Shown: piece by piece, positions 33,565-42,277 of the stretch | How the letters are laid out: the number at the start of each line of letters is the position of its first letter | Numbering within the stretch: position 1 is the stretch's first letter | DNA from: Clostridia bacterium | GTDB lineage: Bacteria; Bacillota; Clostridia; Oscillospirales; CAG-272 | NCBI GenBank assembly: GCA_017621655.1 | Contig: JAGASS010000031.1 | Span: 1-56,981 of the forward strand | Direction: 5' to 3' | Length of the DNA stretch: 56,981 bases | Notes under the pieces: generated by a model | Told to the model about the DNA's origin: nothing | Database searches by the model: none | The model's input: only the letters and a program-made list of their open reading frames with translations | Translations under genes and position numbers: made by a program

Positions 33565-35442
33565 GTGAAAACGTTTATTAAGCGATTTGATCTCTCCGTT
33601 GAAAGAATCACGCTTCGATTATTTGCGGCGTGGCTGACGCTGAATTATATATTGCTGAACACTCTAGCCGATGCTGAATCCGTCGGATTCACAAGCGTAA
33701 AATATGCGTCTGATATTAATCTTACGCATTATTTTCTTACGGTTATAGCGCTGTTTTTTCTGCTTTCGGTTTTGGATTATGTAACAAAGAGCTTTAACAG
33801 TGACGCATTTGTGCTTCTGATTTCAATGCTTGGAATCGCATTTTCAACGGTAGGCGAATTTGAAAACTTCTACTACGCGTTCTTCATTTTGATACCTATC
33901 GGTGCAGTTCTTGCATGGCTGATATATACAAATAAGCTGTCTATGCCAAAGTTTTTTTTCAAAGGCAAGGATCAGGTTTCCTCGCTTTTTCCAAGCGAAA
34001 GATCAAAAAGAATTGCGAAAAATGTAACTATAGTCACACTTATTGTCTTTATATTCGGCTTCTTTGCTTATTACGTCGGAGCGATAGGGGTTTTACGCTA
34101 CCGCACTTACAGTGCGCCTAATTTCGACTTTGGAATATTTGTTAACATGTTCCATAATTTGAAGACTACGCTACTGCCGACCGTGTCCTGCGAGAGGGAC
34201 GCCATAATGTCGCATTTTGACGTTCATATATCGCCCATTTGGTATCTGCTTCTTCCTTTTTATGCAGTTTTTCCGACACCTGAAACTCTGCAGATCGGTC
34301 AAGCGGTAATTCTTGCGTCCGGAGTTTTCCCCCTGTATCTCATCTGCCGAAAGTACCTGCTTTCCAAATCAATGAGCATCGGCGCGGTACTTATCTACGC
34401 GTGTCTGCCAGCACTTTCAAGCGGAACCTTTTATGATATTCATGAAAACTGCTTCCTGACACCCTTGCTGCTCTGGATGTTCTATTTCTTTGAGAAGGAC
34501 AAGTCGATTCCGATGTACCTTTTCGCGCTGCTGACGCTGACTGTAAAGGAAGACGCCGCAGTCTACGTTGCAATTTTTGCTCTTTATGCGTTTTTCTCTC
34601 GAAAGAAGTATCTTCACGGTGGCATTCTGATCGCGTTTTCTATTCTGTATATCTCAGTTGCAGTTTCTGTTCTTGATAAGACCGGATACGGAGCAATGAC
34701 AAACAGATACGCAAATTATACCGACGGCAAGGACGGTCTTCTTCCGATCATTCTGACATGTATTAAAAATCCTGCGTATATTTTTACTCAGTTTGCCGTG
34801 GAAGGCGACAACGGCCAGACACTCGCATCAAAGCTCCTGTATATTCTACAGATGCTCGTTCCGCTCGGATTCGTTCCGCTGATAACGAAGAAGATCTCTC
34901 GGTATATTCTTTTGTTCCCGTTTATCCTTGTCAATCTGATGCCGCTATATCCGTATCAGTATCAGATCGGTTTCCAGTACAGCTTCGGAAGCATTGCGTT
35001 TATTATTTATCTCTTTGTCATAAACGTCTCCGATATGAAAATAGAAGGGAAGCGACTAGCCGTATCCTTCTGTGCGATTGCTTCAGCGCTCCTGTTTACT
35101 GTTTCAACTGTTCCGAAATATGAGCTGTATACCGAAATGTGGAATAAAGATCAGGGGCAGTACAAAGAGATGGACGAAATCCTCGAACAGATTGATCCAA
35201 ACGCCTCAATAACCGCGTCGACAATGCTACTGCCTCATTTGGCGGATCGATCGGAGATATATGAGGTTCATTATCACAAGATCGGAACAGATGATTCGGT
35301 GTATACAGATTACGTTGTTATCGATATGCGCTATTCAAACGGTAATTCCTTCTTTGATAAGTACATGGAACTCGATAAATATGAGCTATATAAAGAATAC
35401 GACAATTTGATAACCGTTTTAATACGAAAAGATTTGAAATAA
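33565..35442 (+). CDS. DUF2079 polytopic membrane protein
   Basis: A 625-residue integral membrane protein with about a dozen hydrophobic segments. The block NFDFGIFVNMFHNL, SHFDVHISPIWYLLLP and SGTFYDIHENCFLTP is diagnostic of DUF2079, a family of membrane proteins related to GT-C glycosyltransferases; the reaction is unknown. The start is GTG at 33565 with AAGGAAG upstream. It follows the GH20 hairpin and may be read through from that operon. Confidence 0.85.
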   Translation: MKTFIKRFDLSVERITLRLFAAWLTLNYILLNTLADAESVGFTSVKYASDINLTHYFLTVIALFFLLSVLDYVTKSFNSDAFVLLISMLGIAFSTVGEFENFYYAFFILIPIGAVLAWLIYTNKLSMPKFFFKGKDQVSSLFPSERSKRIAKNVTIVTLIVFIFGFFAYYVGAIGVLRYRTYSAPNFDFGIFVNMFHNLKTTLLPTVSCERDAIMSHFDVHISPIWYLLLPFYAVFPTPETLQIGQAVILASGVFPLYLICRKYLLSKSMSIGAVLIYACLPALSSGTFYDIHENCFLTPLLLWMFYFFEKDKSIPMYLFALLTLTVKEDAAVYVAIFALYAFFSRKKYLHGGILIAFSILYISVAVSVLDKTGYGAMTNRYANYTDGKDGLLPIILTCIKNPAYIFTQFAVEGDNGQTLASKLLYILQMLVPLGFVPLITKKISRYILLFPFILVNLMPLYPYQYQIGFQYSFGSIAFIIYLFVINVSDMKIEGKRLAVSFCAIASALLFTVSTVPKYELYTEMWNKDQGQYKEMDEILEQIDPNASITASTMLLPHLADRSEIYEVHYHKIGTDDSVYTDYVVIDMRYSNGNSFFDKYMELDKYELYKEYDNLITVLIRKDLK

Positions 35443-35447
35443 ATTTC

Positions 35448-35476
35448 TTTACAAATCATAACATTGGTGCTATAAT
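35448..35476 (+). promoter_or_regulatory. Promoter of mscS-like gene
   Basis: TTTACA, a 17-base spacer and TATAAT, 31 bases before the ATG. Confidence 0.85.
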
Positions 35477-35507
35477 GGTAAAAAATATATAACATAGGAG
35501 AAATATT

Positions 35508-36317
35508 ATGTGGAAAGATTTTCTTAATTCGGTAGCAACCTGGGCAACTACAGCTGGGTTGCGTATCGTAATTGCGCTTGTTATTATCTTTATTTCTTTC
35601 AAGGTAATAAACAAGTTTGGTCGTAAGATCGAAAAATCCGGAGATAAAGGCAAGCTCGATAAGACGCTTGCTAAAGTATTTGCATACATCTTCAAGATCG
35701 GTCTTAAGTGCATTGTCGTCATATCCCTCATCGGATACGTCGGAATCGACACAAGCGGTATTACTGCACTTATCGCTTCTCTCGGCTTGTGCGTCGGTCT
35801 CGCCGTCAACGGCGCCCTCTCGAATCTTGCGGGCGGTATTCTTATCATCATTACCCGCCCCTTCAAGATCGACGATTATATCGAAGCACAGGGATATTCG
35901 GGAACTGTTGTGGATATTCACCTTACGAATACCCGTATTTGCACTCCCGACAATAAGATAGTTTACGTTCCTAACGGCGCGCTTTCTACCGGTACTATCG
36001 TAAACTACTCCGAAAAGGATATTCGCCGTGTTGACTTGACATTTAACGTAAGCTATAATACTGACGTTGAAAAAGCAAAGGCACTCGTTACTCGGGTAAT
36101 AGAAGCTCATGAGCTTACGCTTAAGGATCCCGCGCCTTTCGTAAGAGTTTCCGAAAATGGCGAGAGCAAGGTTACGATCACTGCTCGTGTATGGACGAAT
36201 AACGCAGATTATTGGACCGTATACTTCGACGTGCTTGAAAACGTTAAGAGCGTATTCGAGGCAGCTGAAATCGAGGTTCCCTATAATCGTCTCAACGTAC
36301 ATATCGATAACGAATAA
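35508..36317 (+). CDS. MscS-family mechanosensitive channel
   Basis: A 269-residue inner-membrane channel that releases solutes on hypo-osmotic shock. It has an N-terminal membrane helix, the conserved glycine- and alanine-rich pore helix (GLCVGLAVNGALSNLAGG), and the beta-domain signature ITRPFKIDDYIE and VPNGALS. The length matches small MscS proteins. AGGAGA precedes the ATG. It is monocistronic with its own promoter and terminator. Confidence 0.93.
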   Translation: MWKDFLNSVATWATTAGLRIVIALVIIFISFKVINKFGRKIEKSGDKGKLDKTLAKVFAYIFKIGLKCIVVISLIGYVGIDTSGITALIASLGLCVGLAVNGALSNLAGGILIIITRPFKIDDYIEAQGYSGTVVDIHLTNTRICTPDNKIVYVPNGALSTGTIVNYSEKDIRRVDLTFNVSYNTDVEKAKALVTRVIEAHELTLKDPAPFVRVSENGESKVTITARVWTNNADYWTVYFDVLENVKSVFEAAEIEVPYNRLNVHIDNE

Positions 36318-36321
36318 TTTG

Positions 36322-36352
36322 AAAAGAGACGGCTTTATGCCGTCTCTTTTTT
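36322..36352 (+). terminator. Terminator of mscS-like gene
   Basis: AAAAGAGACGGC, TTTAT, GCCGTCTCTTTTTT, shortly after the stop. Confidence 0.9.
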
Positions 36353-36363
36353 ACACGAAATCG

Positions 36364-36392
36364 TTGACATTTTTCTCTCGGTATGTTATAAT
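36364..36392 (+). promoter_or_regulatory. Promoter of tRNA-Gln
   Basis: TTGACA, a 17-base spacer and TATAAT, 11 bases before the tRNA. Confidence 0.9.
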
Positions 36393-36403
36393 AACCAAGT
36401 CAT

Positions 36404-36479
36404 TGGGATATCGCCAAGTCGGTCAAGGCACAGGACTTTGACTCCTGCATCGCTGGTTCGAGTCCAGCTATCCCAGCCA
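36404..36479 (+). tRNA. tRNA-Gln (TTG anticodon)
   Basis: A 76-base cloverleaf: acceptor TGGGATA paired with TATCCCA plus GCCA, anticodon stem CAGGA/TCCTG around the loop CTTTGAC, anticodon TTG reading CAA, and T-arm GCTGGTTCGAGTCCAGC. The T1-A72 acceptor pair is typical of bacterial tRNA-Gln. Confidence 0.96.
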
Positions 36480-36480
36480 A

Positions 36481-36511
36481 ATCCGAAAGTTTACGCTTTC
36501 GGATTTTTTTA
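36481..36511 (+). terminator. Terminator of tRNA-Gln
   Basis: ATCCGAAAG, TTTACG, CTTTCGGAT followed by seven Ts. Confidence 0.9.
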
Positions 36512-36533
36512 TGTATAAAAACAGAAACAATAC

Positions 36534-36562
36534 TTGAAATAATAACGAAACGGTGCTATAAT
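36534..36562 (+). promoter_or_regulatory. Promoter of CE15-like esterase
   Basis: TTGAAA, a 17-base spacer and TATAAT, 28 bases before the chosen ATG. Confidence 0.8.
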
Positions 36563-36590
36563 CAAAAAAACAAATATGGAGGATTCTGTA

Positions 36591-37682
36591 ATGTATAACG
36601 TTCCGAAATTAATGACGTCACTAAGCGGTGTTGAAATAACCACAAAAGAACAGTGGGAGAAGTTCCGTCGCGACGAGGTTTTTGATCTATGCACAAATTA
36701 CGTATACGGCGTACGAGATATTGAAAGACCGCGCGACCTGTATTTCACCGTTGAAGAAACAACTGAAATGTACGGAATGACCCGTAAGACCATCCGAGCA
36801 GGATTCGGTAGCTTCAGCTTTCCGTTCTACCTGTATCTCCCGATGAATGCTGATACACCTATGCCGGCATTCATATATGTTATGCACGAGAATATGGAGA
36901 GCTGGCTTGGGTTTGATGATAATGGCAATATGGAATCAAATGATACGAAAAGCATCCTCCCACTCAAATATATAACCGACCGAGGTTACGCGGTCGCCGT
37001 AATGCCGACAAAGGATATTTACCGCGAATGGACGACACATTCAGAATTTAAGGTCGGAGTATTTGCCGAGGTCAACGCAGTAAGAAGAAAGAACTCGTGG
37101 GCATCGATCTCAGCTTGGGCTTGGGGCGTAAGCAGAGTACTTGACTATCTTGAAACAGACTCTGATATTGACGCAACCAGAGTAGCGTCAATTGGACATT
37201 CGAGAAGCGGAAAGGCAGCTCTTTGGGCAGCTGCAACTGACGAGCGAATATTCCTCGCCGTTCCGAACAATTCCGGTTGTATGGGCGCGGCACTTCTACG
37301 CTGCAAGCGCGGTGAGCACGCAAAGGATATAAATATCTCTGACTGGTTCTGTGAGAAATTCCATGATTTCGACGATGCCGAGGAATATCTTCCTATGGAT
37401 CAGCACATGGTTCTTTCTCTCGTTGCCCCTCGGCATCTTTATATTACGGGCTCTGTGCTCGATGAATGGGCAGATCCTGATGCAGAGCTTCGCGCAGCAC
37501 AGCTTGCAAGCCCCGTATGGGAGCTTTACAGCAAGAAGGGTATAGTTATAGAGGATGATAGTCCCGTTCTCAATAAGACCTATCAGAACGGCTATATTGC
37601 GTTCCACGTTAAAGAGGGAGATCACAGTCAGACGTTTTTTGACTGGGAAAACGTAATCAATTATTTTGATAAAATAAAATAA
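36591..37682 (+). CDS. CE15-like carbohydrate esterase (glucuronoyl esterase family)
   Basis: A 363-residue alpha/beta hydrolase without signal peptide. The nucleophile Ser204 lies in GHSRSGKAAL, followed by PNNSGCMGAAL, DQHMVLSLVAPRHLYI and a late His in GDHSQT; these are hallmarks of family CE15, whose members cleave methyl or lignin esters of glucuronic acid in xylan. Being cytoplasmic, it would act on imported oligosaccharide esters; related pectin or acetyl esterase activity is possible. The ATG at 36591 is chosen over 36576 because GGAGG lies 8 bases upstream of it and inside the longer ORF. Confidence 0.85.
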   Translation: MYNVPKLMTSLSGVEITTKEQWEKFRRDEVFDLCTNYVYGVRDIERPRDLYFTVEETTEMYGMTRKTIRAGFGSFSFPFYLYLPMNADTPMPAFIYVMHENMESWLGFDDNGNMESNDTKSILPLKYITDRGYAVAVMPTKDIYREWTTHSEFKVGVFAEVNAVRRKNSWASISAWAWGVSRVLDYLETDSDIDATRVASIGHSRSGKAALWAAATDERIFLAVPNNSGCMGAALLRCKRGEHAKDINISDWFCEKFHDFDDAEEYLPMDQHMVLSLVAPRHLYITGSVLDEWADPDAELRAAQLASPVWELYSKKGIVIEDDSPVLNKTYQNGYIAFHVKEGDHSQTFFDWENVINYFDKIK

Positions 37683-37689
37683 ACCGTAT

Positions 37690-37722
37690 GCCCCTGCAAA
37701 TTTTATTGCAGGGGCTTGTTTA
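37690..37722 (+). terminator. Terminator of CE15-like gene
   Basis: GCCCCTGCAA, ATTTTA, TTGCAGGGGC followed by TTGTTTA. Confidence 0.8.
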
Positions 37723-37767
37723 TATTATCGGTCCTTCTGGCTATAATAATACAAAAGAGGTGCTGAT

Positions 37768-38262
37768 ATGAAGTGTTATATTAAGATATGTCTTATCTCG
37801 TCTTTAATAATGGTTTTCGTTCTCGGAGCGTACTCATTATTATTTAAGGACGAAAGGGAAGCGATAAAAGCGGTCAATGCAGAAATTGATGATTCGGAGA
37901 TAGAAGAGATCATTGCACGCGAAAAGAAAAGCTTTACCGCATCTGTTTGCGACTCTGTATGTCCGAATGCACCGTACTTGGTAAAGGTTGCATTTTGCTC
38001 GGTAATACTTAACAGATGCAAAAATACGTCGTTTCCAAACACCCCGGCTGAAGTTATCATGCTTGATCCCGCTTTCGTGACAGCACTTGACCGTGATTAT
38101 AGCGAAGAACCGTCTTCATTATCTCTGATGGCGTATGACGACGCTTTAAGCGGCTTTTCGCCGTGCCCCGAGGCGTTATACTACTCAACTACAGAAACCG
38201 ACGATTTCGCGATAAAAACGCGTCAGACGCTCTTTCAAATAGGCAAATATATCTTTTCATAA
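37768..38262 (+). CDS. Degenerate SleB-type cell wall hydrolase, membrane-anchored
   Basis: A 164-residue protein with one N-terminal membrane helix (about 5-25) and an outside domain resembling the catalytic domain of spore cortex-lytic SleB/CwlJ. The region VAFCSVILNR, then SFPNTPAEVI and DDALSGFSPCPEALYYS aligns with SleB landmarks. However, the EARGE motif with the catalytic Glu of SleB is replaced (SVCDSVCPNAPYL), so lytic activity is doubtful. It may be a binding or regulatory relative. AGAGGTG precedes the ATG, and a TATAAT box lies at 37742. Confidence 0.65.
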   Translation: MKCYIKICLISSLIMVFVLGAYSLLFKDEREAIKAVNAEIDDSEIEEIIAREKKSFTASVCDSVCPNAPYLVKVAFCSVILNRCKNTSFPNTPAEVIMLDPAFVTALDRDYSEEPSSLSLMAYDDALSGFSPCPEALYYSTTETDDFAIKTRQTLFQIGKYIFS

Positions 38263-38296
38263 AAATAAAGCCGAGATTTCTCGGCTTTATTTTTTA
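38262..38296. terminator. Bidirectional terminator between SleB-like and cyclophilin genes
   Basis: AAATAAAGCCGAGA, TTTC, TCGGCTTTATTTTTT; it overlaps the cyclophilin stop. Confidence 0.9.
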
Positions 38297-38791
38297 GATT
38301 ATTTCGATTTTCTCAATTACAACAGGTGTTACGGGAACGTCGGAAAAATAACCGTAAGTACCCGTTCTTACCGCCGCGATCTTATCAACGACCTCAATTC
38401 CTTCGGTAACCTTACCAAACGCCGCGTACTGTCTGTCAAGGTGCGGAGCGTCCTTGTGCATAATGAAGAACTGAGAGGACGCGGAATTGGGTGCCATGGT
38501 ACGAGCCATTGAAAGAACGCCTCTTGTGTGCTTTATGTCGTTCGTTGTGCAACCGTTAGCCGCGAATTCGCCTCTTATACTGTCAGCGTCGGTTTCTGAG
38601 AAATCGGGCTTGTAGCCACCGCCCTGGATCATAAAGCCGGGGATGACGCGATGGAAGATAAGTCCCGAGAAAAAGCCGTTCTTGATGAGCTTGAGGAAAT
38701 TTTCAACCGTTATCGGCGCCTTATCGGGGTAAAGCTCGGCGGTCATTACGCCGTAATCGGTAACTGTGATCTTGATTTTGGGATTGTTCAT
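38294..38791 (-). CDS. Cyclophilin-type peptidyl-prolyl isomerase
   Basis: A 165-residue isomerase that speeds proline cis-trans changes in protein folding. Signature residues are FHRVIPGFMIQGG (near residue 46) and SQFFIMHKDAPHLD, with VLSMAR and FGKVTEG blocks. No signal peptide is present, so it is cytoplasmic. The start at 38791 has GAAGGA upstream; a longer ORF to 38830 would overlap the promoter. Confidence 0.93.
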   Translation of the reverse strand: MNNPKIKITVTDYGVMTAELYPDKAPITVENFLKLIKNGFFSGLIFHRVIPGFMIQGGGYKPDFSETDADSIRGEFAANGCTTNDIKHTRGVLSMARTMAPNSASSQFFIMHKDAPHLDRQYAAFGKVTEGIEVVDKIAAVRTGTYGYFSDVPVTPVVIEKIEII

Positions 38792-38820
38792 GGTTTTGTC
38801 CTTCTTCTGTATTTTTATAT

Positions 38821-38849
38821 ATTCTAACACAGATGAAGAATAAAATCAA
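38821..38849 (-). promoter_or_regulatory. Promoter of cyclophilin gene
   Basis: On the minus strand, TTGATT, a 17-base spacer and TAGAAT, about 30 bases before the chosen ATG. Confidence 0.7.
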
Positions 38850-38853
38850 TAGT

Positions 38854-40473
38854 TCAGTTTGCTTTGGCTCTTGCGGTAGTTGATTTTTTGAAGGAAGGAA
38901 TCAATAGTACCTTTCTTCCCGATATATTTTCATTTTCAAGCTTATTTTCTGCAACGATACCGTCAGTCGTAACCTTGTAATACTTAGCGATGTCCCAAAG
39001 TGTCTCATCTCCGCTTGGGTAACAGAGCGTTATCGGGGCGTACGGGTCGGCAACGGGAGCTGCTTTATTTATAACTATTTCGGTCAGATAGCTGCTCTCG
39101 ACAGTCTCTGTAATAACAGACATAATTGCGCTTTCGAAATCACAGTATATTTTGTTCTGATCGCAACGGAAGCGCACGTCCGTAACATGAGCAGATACAG
39201 TATATGTTACCTTCTCGTTAATTTCACCGACATCCAGCTCGCACTTAAAGGGATATTCAAAGGAAATAGCCGAGTATCTGGGATCATCTTCAGAAGTAAT
39301 ATTATTCTCGCACACAGCCGAAATTACCGCGGTAGCTTCGGTAATTAAACGCTTCTTTTCATCATTGTATTCACCTGCAATGTCTTTAATTGCGACGCTT
39401 CCAATCATTACCGACCTTACGTTTTCAGCCGATATGCTATCTCGGTCGGCGGAAGCGTTTACCGAAAGGGAAGAGGAATAGGTTCTTCTATAGGTGCAGC
39501 ATTTTGAATTCTCGACAGTGCTTTGACACTCGTATTCGGTAGAATATGCGTCTGTAACTGTATTGACAGTCATATTGCGTACACCGTTAAGGAGAATATC
39601 ATAGGTAAAATCAAGCTCAATCAGCTTAGCGTCACCGTAGTTATCAATTGCAATTTCAGCACTTATATCGTCAGGCACAGCCGAAGCAAACCATTCGTAT
39701 GAGTCGGCGCTATCAGTTTCAAGCGATGCTTCAAGAGTAAACGGCTTTTCAAATGCAAATACGTTTCCTTCCTCGCTTTTGTAAACACAGCTGAAGACTG
39801 CCTTTGATTTCACTGAAACGTTGCTGCTAAGCGCTTTTGTTTCAAACGGAATAACCTTCACATCGTAATATAGTATTTCGGACATTGGAGGATAGTTTCC
39901 GTCAAGAGTTATATCGTGGCTGACGGGAATAGCTCTTTCCGAAAGTGAGCATGGGAGCAGGTAATCAACCGATTCGGTTCTTCTCTTGAGACACATCTCA
40001 TCATCAATTGATTCCGATCCTTTTATTGAGGGATCAACGCTTCGTTCAGAGATGGCGTAAATATCTATAGTTACGTCTGAAGCAAGATTCAGCTTTCTCG
40101 GATTTACAAGACGGCAGTTCGTTTCGCCAAAAGTTCCTCCCAAGACAAGAATCGACGAATCGTTTACGCCGTCAAGAAAATCCTTTATCTCAAACTGCTC
40201 GCATGTTTTGACACCTGAAATACTTCCGTCCTCGCCAAGCAGTAAAATGTTGAAAAAAGCATTTCCTGTTACTGTGACTATTCCGTTTGCGGAAAGAACC
40301 TCTCCGACCTTGATTTGACAGTTGCTCATAAGAATTTTTTCGCTGTCAGAAACGTCCTCGGGAAGAATAAAGTCCGTTCCGACGCTGCCGCTTAACGACA
40401 ACGTGCCGATCGGTGCCAGTATAGTTGACGAGTTGAGAGTAAGGCCGTCAAGCCCTGAATTATTAAAAGCCAT
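38854..40473 (-). CDS. sipL: SipL-like SPOCS/LysM spore protein
   Basis: A 539-residue protein made of repeated SPOCS (DUF3794) beta-rich domains and a C-terminal LysM domain (about 485-530; YPSGDETLWDIAKYYKVTTDGIVAENKLEN in pieces). This is the layout and length of SipL of Clostridioides difficile, which binds SpoIVA and attaches the coat to the forespore. There is no signal peptide, fitting a mother-cell protein. It lies 56 bases after sigK on the same strand, so a sporulation role is well supported. The gene symbol rests on architecture, not on similarity scores. Confidence 0.82.
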   Translation of the reverse strand: MAFNNSGLDGLTLNSSTILAPIGTLSLSGSVGTDFILPEDVSDSEKILMSNCQIKVGEVLSANGIVTVTGNAFFNILLLGEDGSISGVKTCEQFEIKDFLDGVNDSSILVLGGTFGETNCRLVNPRKLNLASDVTIDIYAISERSVDPSIKGSESIDDEMCLKRRTESVDYLLPCSLSERAIPVSHDITLDGNYPPMSEILYYDVKVIPFETKALSSNVSVKSKAVFSCVYKSEEGNVFAFEKPFTLEASLETDSADSYEWFASAVPDDISAEIAIDNYGDAKLIELDFTYDILLNGVRNMTVNTVTDAYSTEYECQSTVENSKCCTYRRTYSSSLSVNASADRDSISAENVRSVMIGSVAIKDIAGEYNDEKKRLITEATAVISAVCENNITSEDDPRYSAISFEYPFKCELDVGEINEKVTYTVSAHVTDVRFRCDQNKIYCDFESAIMSVITETVESSYLTEIVINKAAPVADPYAPITLCYPSGDETLWDIAKYYKVTTDGIVAENKLENENISGRKVLLIPSFKKSTTARAKAN

Positions 40474-40529
40474 AAGTTATACCGCCTTCACTTTTTTTGT
40501 AAATATATATGGTAATATCTGATAAAATA

Positions 40530-41225
40530 TTACTTGTAATCGCCGTAACCGCATCTTTTGAATTCGTCGCGAATTTTTTCGATTCCTGCCTTTTCGATCC
40601 TACTGACGTATGACCTTGATATATTGAGCATTTCAGCTATTTGCCTTTGCGTTTTTGGTCTTTGATTATTAAGACCGTATCTGAGAACGATTATCCGACG
40701 CTCTCTCGGAGTTAATGAATTCTTTATGATCTCGATTGCCTTTTTAGAATATATTTTCGACTCGATATCGTCTACTATCGTGTCGTCAGAACAGATTATA
40801 TCTGAAAAAGTAAGTGGATTTCCATCTTTGTCAGTGTCGATCGTTTCGTTAATCGATACCTCACAGGAAAGCTTCTTCTGGGCACGGAAGTACATCAATA
40901 TCTCGTTTTGAACACATTTTGAGGCATATGTAGCAAATTTTGTCCCGTTCTTCACGTCAAAGGAATCAATTGCCTTTATGAGTCCTATGCTTCCGATCGA
41001 AACGAGATCGTCCTGATTCTTTGAAGATGAGAAATATTTTTTAACAATGTGAGCAACCAAGCGGAGGTTATGTTCGATCAGAAGCTCGCGTGCTTTTTTG
41101 TTTCCTTGTCTCGACGCAAGAAAAAGACGCCTTTCCTCCTCCTGTGAAAGCGGAGGCGGAAAGGAATTGCCTGTTGAGACGCGCAAGAATAGGTAAAATA
41201 CCTTAGTTAGAAAATTGAATATCAT
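40530..41225 (-). CDS. sigK: Sporulation sigma factor sigma-K (pro-form)
   Basis: A 231-residue sigma-70 family factor. After a hydrophobic N-terminal stretch of about 20 residues, likely a pro-sequence, it continues GNSFPPPLSQEEE, region 2 IEHNLRLVAHIVKKY, region 2.4 YASKCVQNEILMYFRAQKK and region 4 helix-turn-helix RQIAEMLNISRSYVSRIEKAG, close to sigma-K. Sigma-K drives late mother-cell genes for coat and cortex. The gene is intact and not split by a skin-type element. GGGAGA precedes the ATG. The related sigma-E is the main alternative, but IEHNLRLVAHIVKK favours sigma-K. Confidence 0.85.
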   Translation of the reverse strand: MIFNFLTKVFYLFLRVSTGNSFPPPLSQEEERRLFLASRQGNKKARELLIEHNLRLVAHIVKKYFSSSKNQDDLVSIGSIGLIKAIDSFDVKNGTKFATYASKCVQNEILMYFRAQKKLSCEVSINETIDTDKDGNPLTFSDIICSDDTIVDDIESKIYSKKAIEIIKNSLTPRERRIIVLRYGLNNQRPKTQRQIAEMLNISRSYVSRIEKAGIEKIRDEFKRCGYGDYK

Positions 41226-41283
41226 ATTATTCTCCCGATGTGTTGATATTCAATTATATTGTTTAATTTCTTGTCCTATAACG

Positions 41284-41318
41284 AAAATATCCCTGACCTT
41301 TTCGGTCAGGGATATTTT
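41284..41318 (-). terminator. Terminator of trxB-like gene
   Basis: AAAATATCCCTGACC, TTTTC, GGTCAGGGATATTTT, just past the stop; nearly symmetric. Confidence 0.85.
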
Positions 41319-41319
41319 A

Positions 41320-42228
41320 TTAGTTGTTTTCAATATATTTGCAAGCACCTAGAGCTGCGGATGCGCCGTCCGCGATCGCAGTTGCGATCTGTCTTACACC
41401 CTTAGTTCTGCAGTCGCCTGCGGCGAACACGCCTTCTACGTTTGTAAGAGTATCCTCTCCCGAAACGATGTATCCGCGTTCGTCAAGCGTTGTAAGATCC
41501 TTAGCTACGTCCGTATCGGGTACAAGACCGATTGCGACGAACATTCCGTCAAGATCAAGCTTCTTTTCCTCACCCGTTTCGGTGTTATTGATCATTATCG
41601 CATTGAGTTCACCGTCGTAAATAAGCTCTGTTACAACGGTATTATATATAATTTCTACGTTGTCCTTAGAATTAAGAATATCTGCAAGCTTTGTCTCGCC
41701 TGTAAGGAAGGCGAGATTCTGTATAACGGTTACCTTTTTACAGCTTTGAGAAAGCAGTACGGCTTCCTGAAGTGCGCTGTTTCCTCCGCCAATGACCGCG
41801 ACTTCCTTATCCTTATAGAATGCGCCGTCGCAGAGAGCGCAGAAGGAGATTCCGTTTCCGATGAGGTCTTCCTCGCCGCTTAGCCCGAGGAGACGGTGCT
41901 TTGCACCGCATGCGAGTATAAGTGCCTTACAATCAAAGTCTCCGCTATCTGTATGAACGGTTTTTATGCCATCCTTTACAGTCACAGAAAGCGCCTCAGC
42001 GGGTTCAAGCTCAGCGCCCTGATAGAGCACCTGATCAACGAGTTTATCGGAAAATTCGACTCCGCTCATCTCTGTAAATCCCGGGTAATTTTCGATCTTC
42101 GGTGAATATACCGTCTGACCGCCAAAGGAATTCTTCTCGAGAACAAGGACGGTCTTATTCTGTCTGCGGCCGTATATTGCGGCGGTAAGACCTGCCGGTC
42201 CTCCGCCGATAACGATTATATCGTACAT
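41320..42228 (-). CDS. trxB: Thioredoxin reductase-like flavoprotein
   Basis: A 302-residue FAD protein of the TrxB type. It has an N-terminal FAD motif GGGPAGL, redox cysteines C130 and C133 (CALC; CATC in most TrxB), a second dinucleotide motif GGGNSA (147-152) and the C-terminal AGDCR FAD motif. The NADPH-phosphate motif HRRxxxR after the second dinucleotide fold is absent (VIQNLAFLTG at 168-177), so the electron donor may not be NADPH. It lies 49 bases downstream of nrdD on the same strand, after a palindrome, and TAGGAG precedes the ATG. It may recharge the thioredoxin-like domain fused to NrdD. Confidence 0.88.
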   Translation of the reverse strand: MYDIIVIGGGPAGLTAAIYGRRQNKTVLVLEKNSFGGQTVYSPKIENYPGFTEMSGVEFSDKLVDQVLYQGAELEPAEALSVTVKDGIKTVHTDSGDFDCKALILACGAKHRLLGLSGEEDLIGNGISFCALCDGAFYKDKEVAVIGGGNSALQEAVLLSQSCKKVTVIQNLAFLTGETKLADILNSKDNVEIIYNTVVTELIYDGELNAIMINNTETGEEKKLDLDGMFVAIGLVPDTDVAKDLTTLDERGYIVSGEDTLTNVEGVFAAGDCRTKGVRQIATAIADGASAALGACKYIENN

Positions 42229-42245
42229 TTTTATCTCCTAAATAT

Positions 42246-42271
42246 GTCAAGGGTCTATATAGACCCTTGAC
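42246..42271. repeat. Perfect 26-base palindrome between nrdD and trxB
   Basis: GTCAAGGGTCTAT followed by its exact complement. It lacks a T-run, so it may be a processing stem, weak terminator or operator in the nrdD-trxB gap. Confidence 0.7.
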
Positions 42272-42277
42272 GAATTA

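Noticed and set aside
36576..36590. Earlier ATG of the CE15-like esterase
   Set aside because: The ribosome site GGAGG lies inside this extension, so the ATG at 36591 is used.
40530..41225. Sigma-K gene interrupted by a skin-type element
   Set aside because: The frame is continuous with all sigma regions in order.
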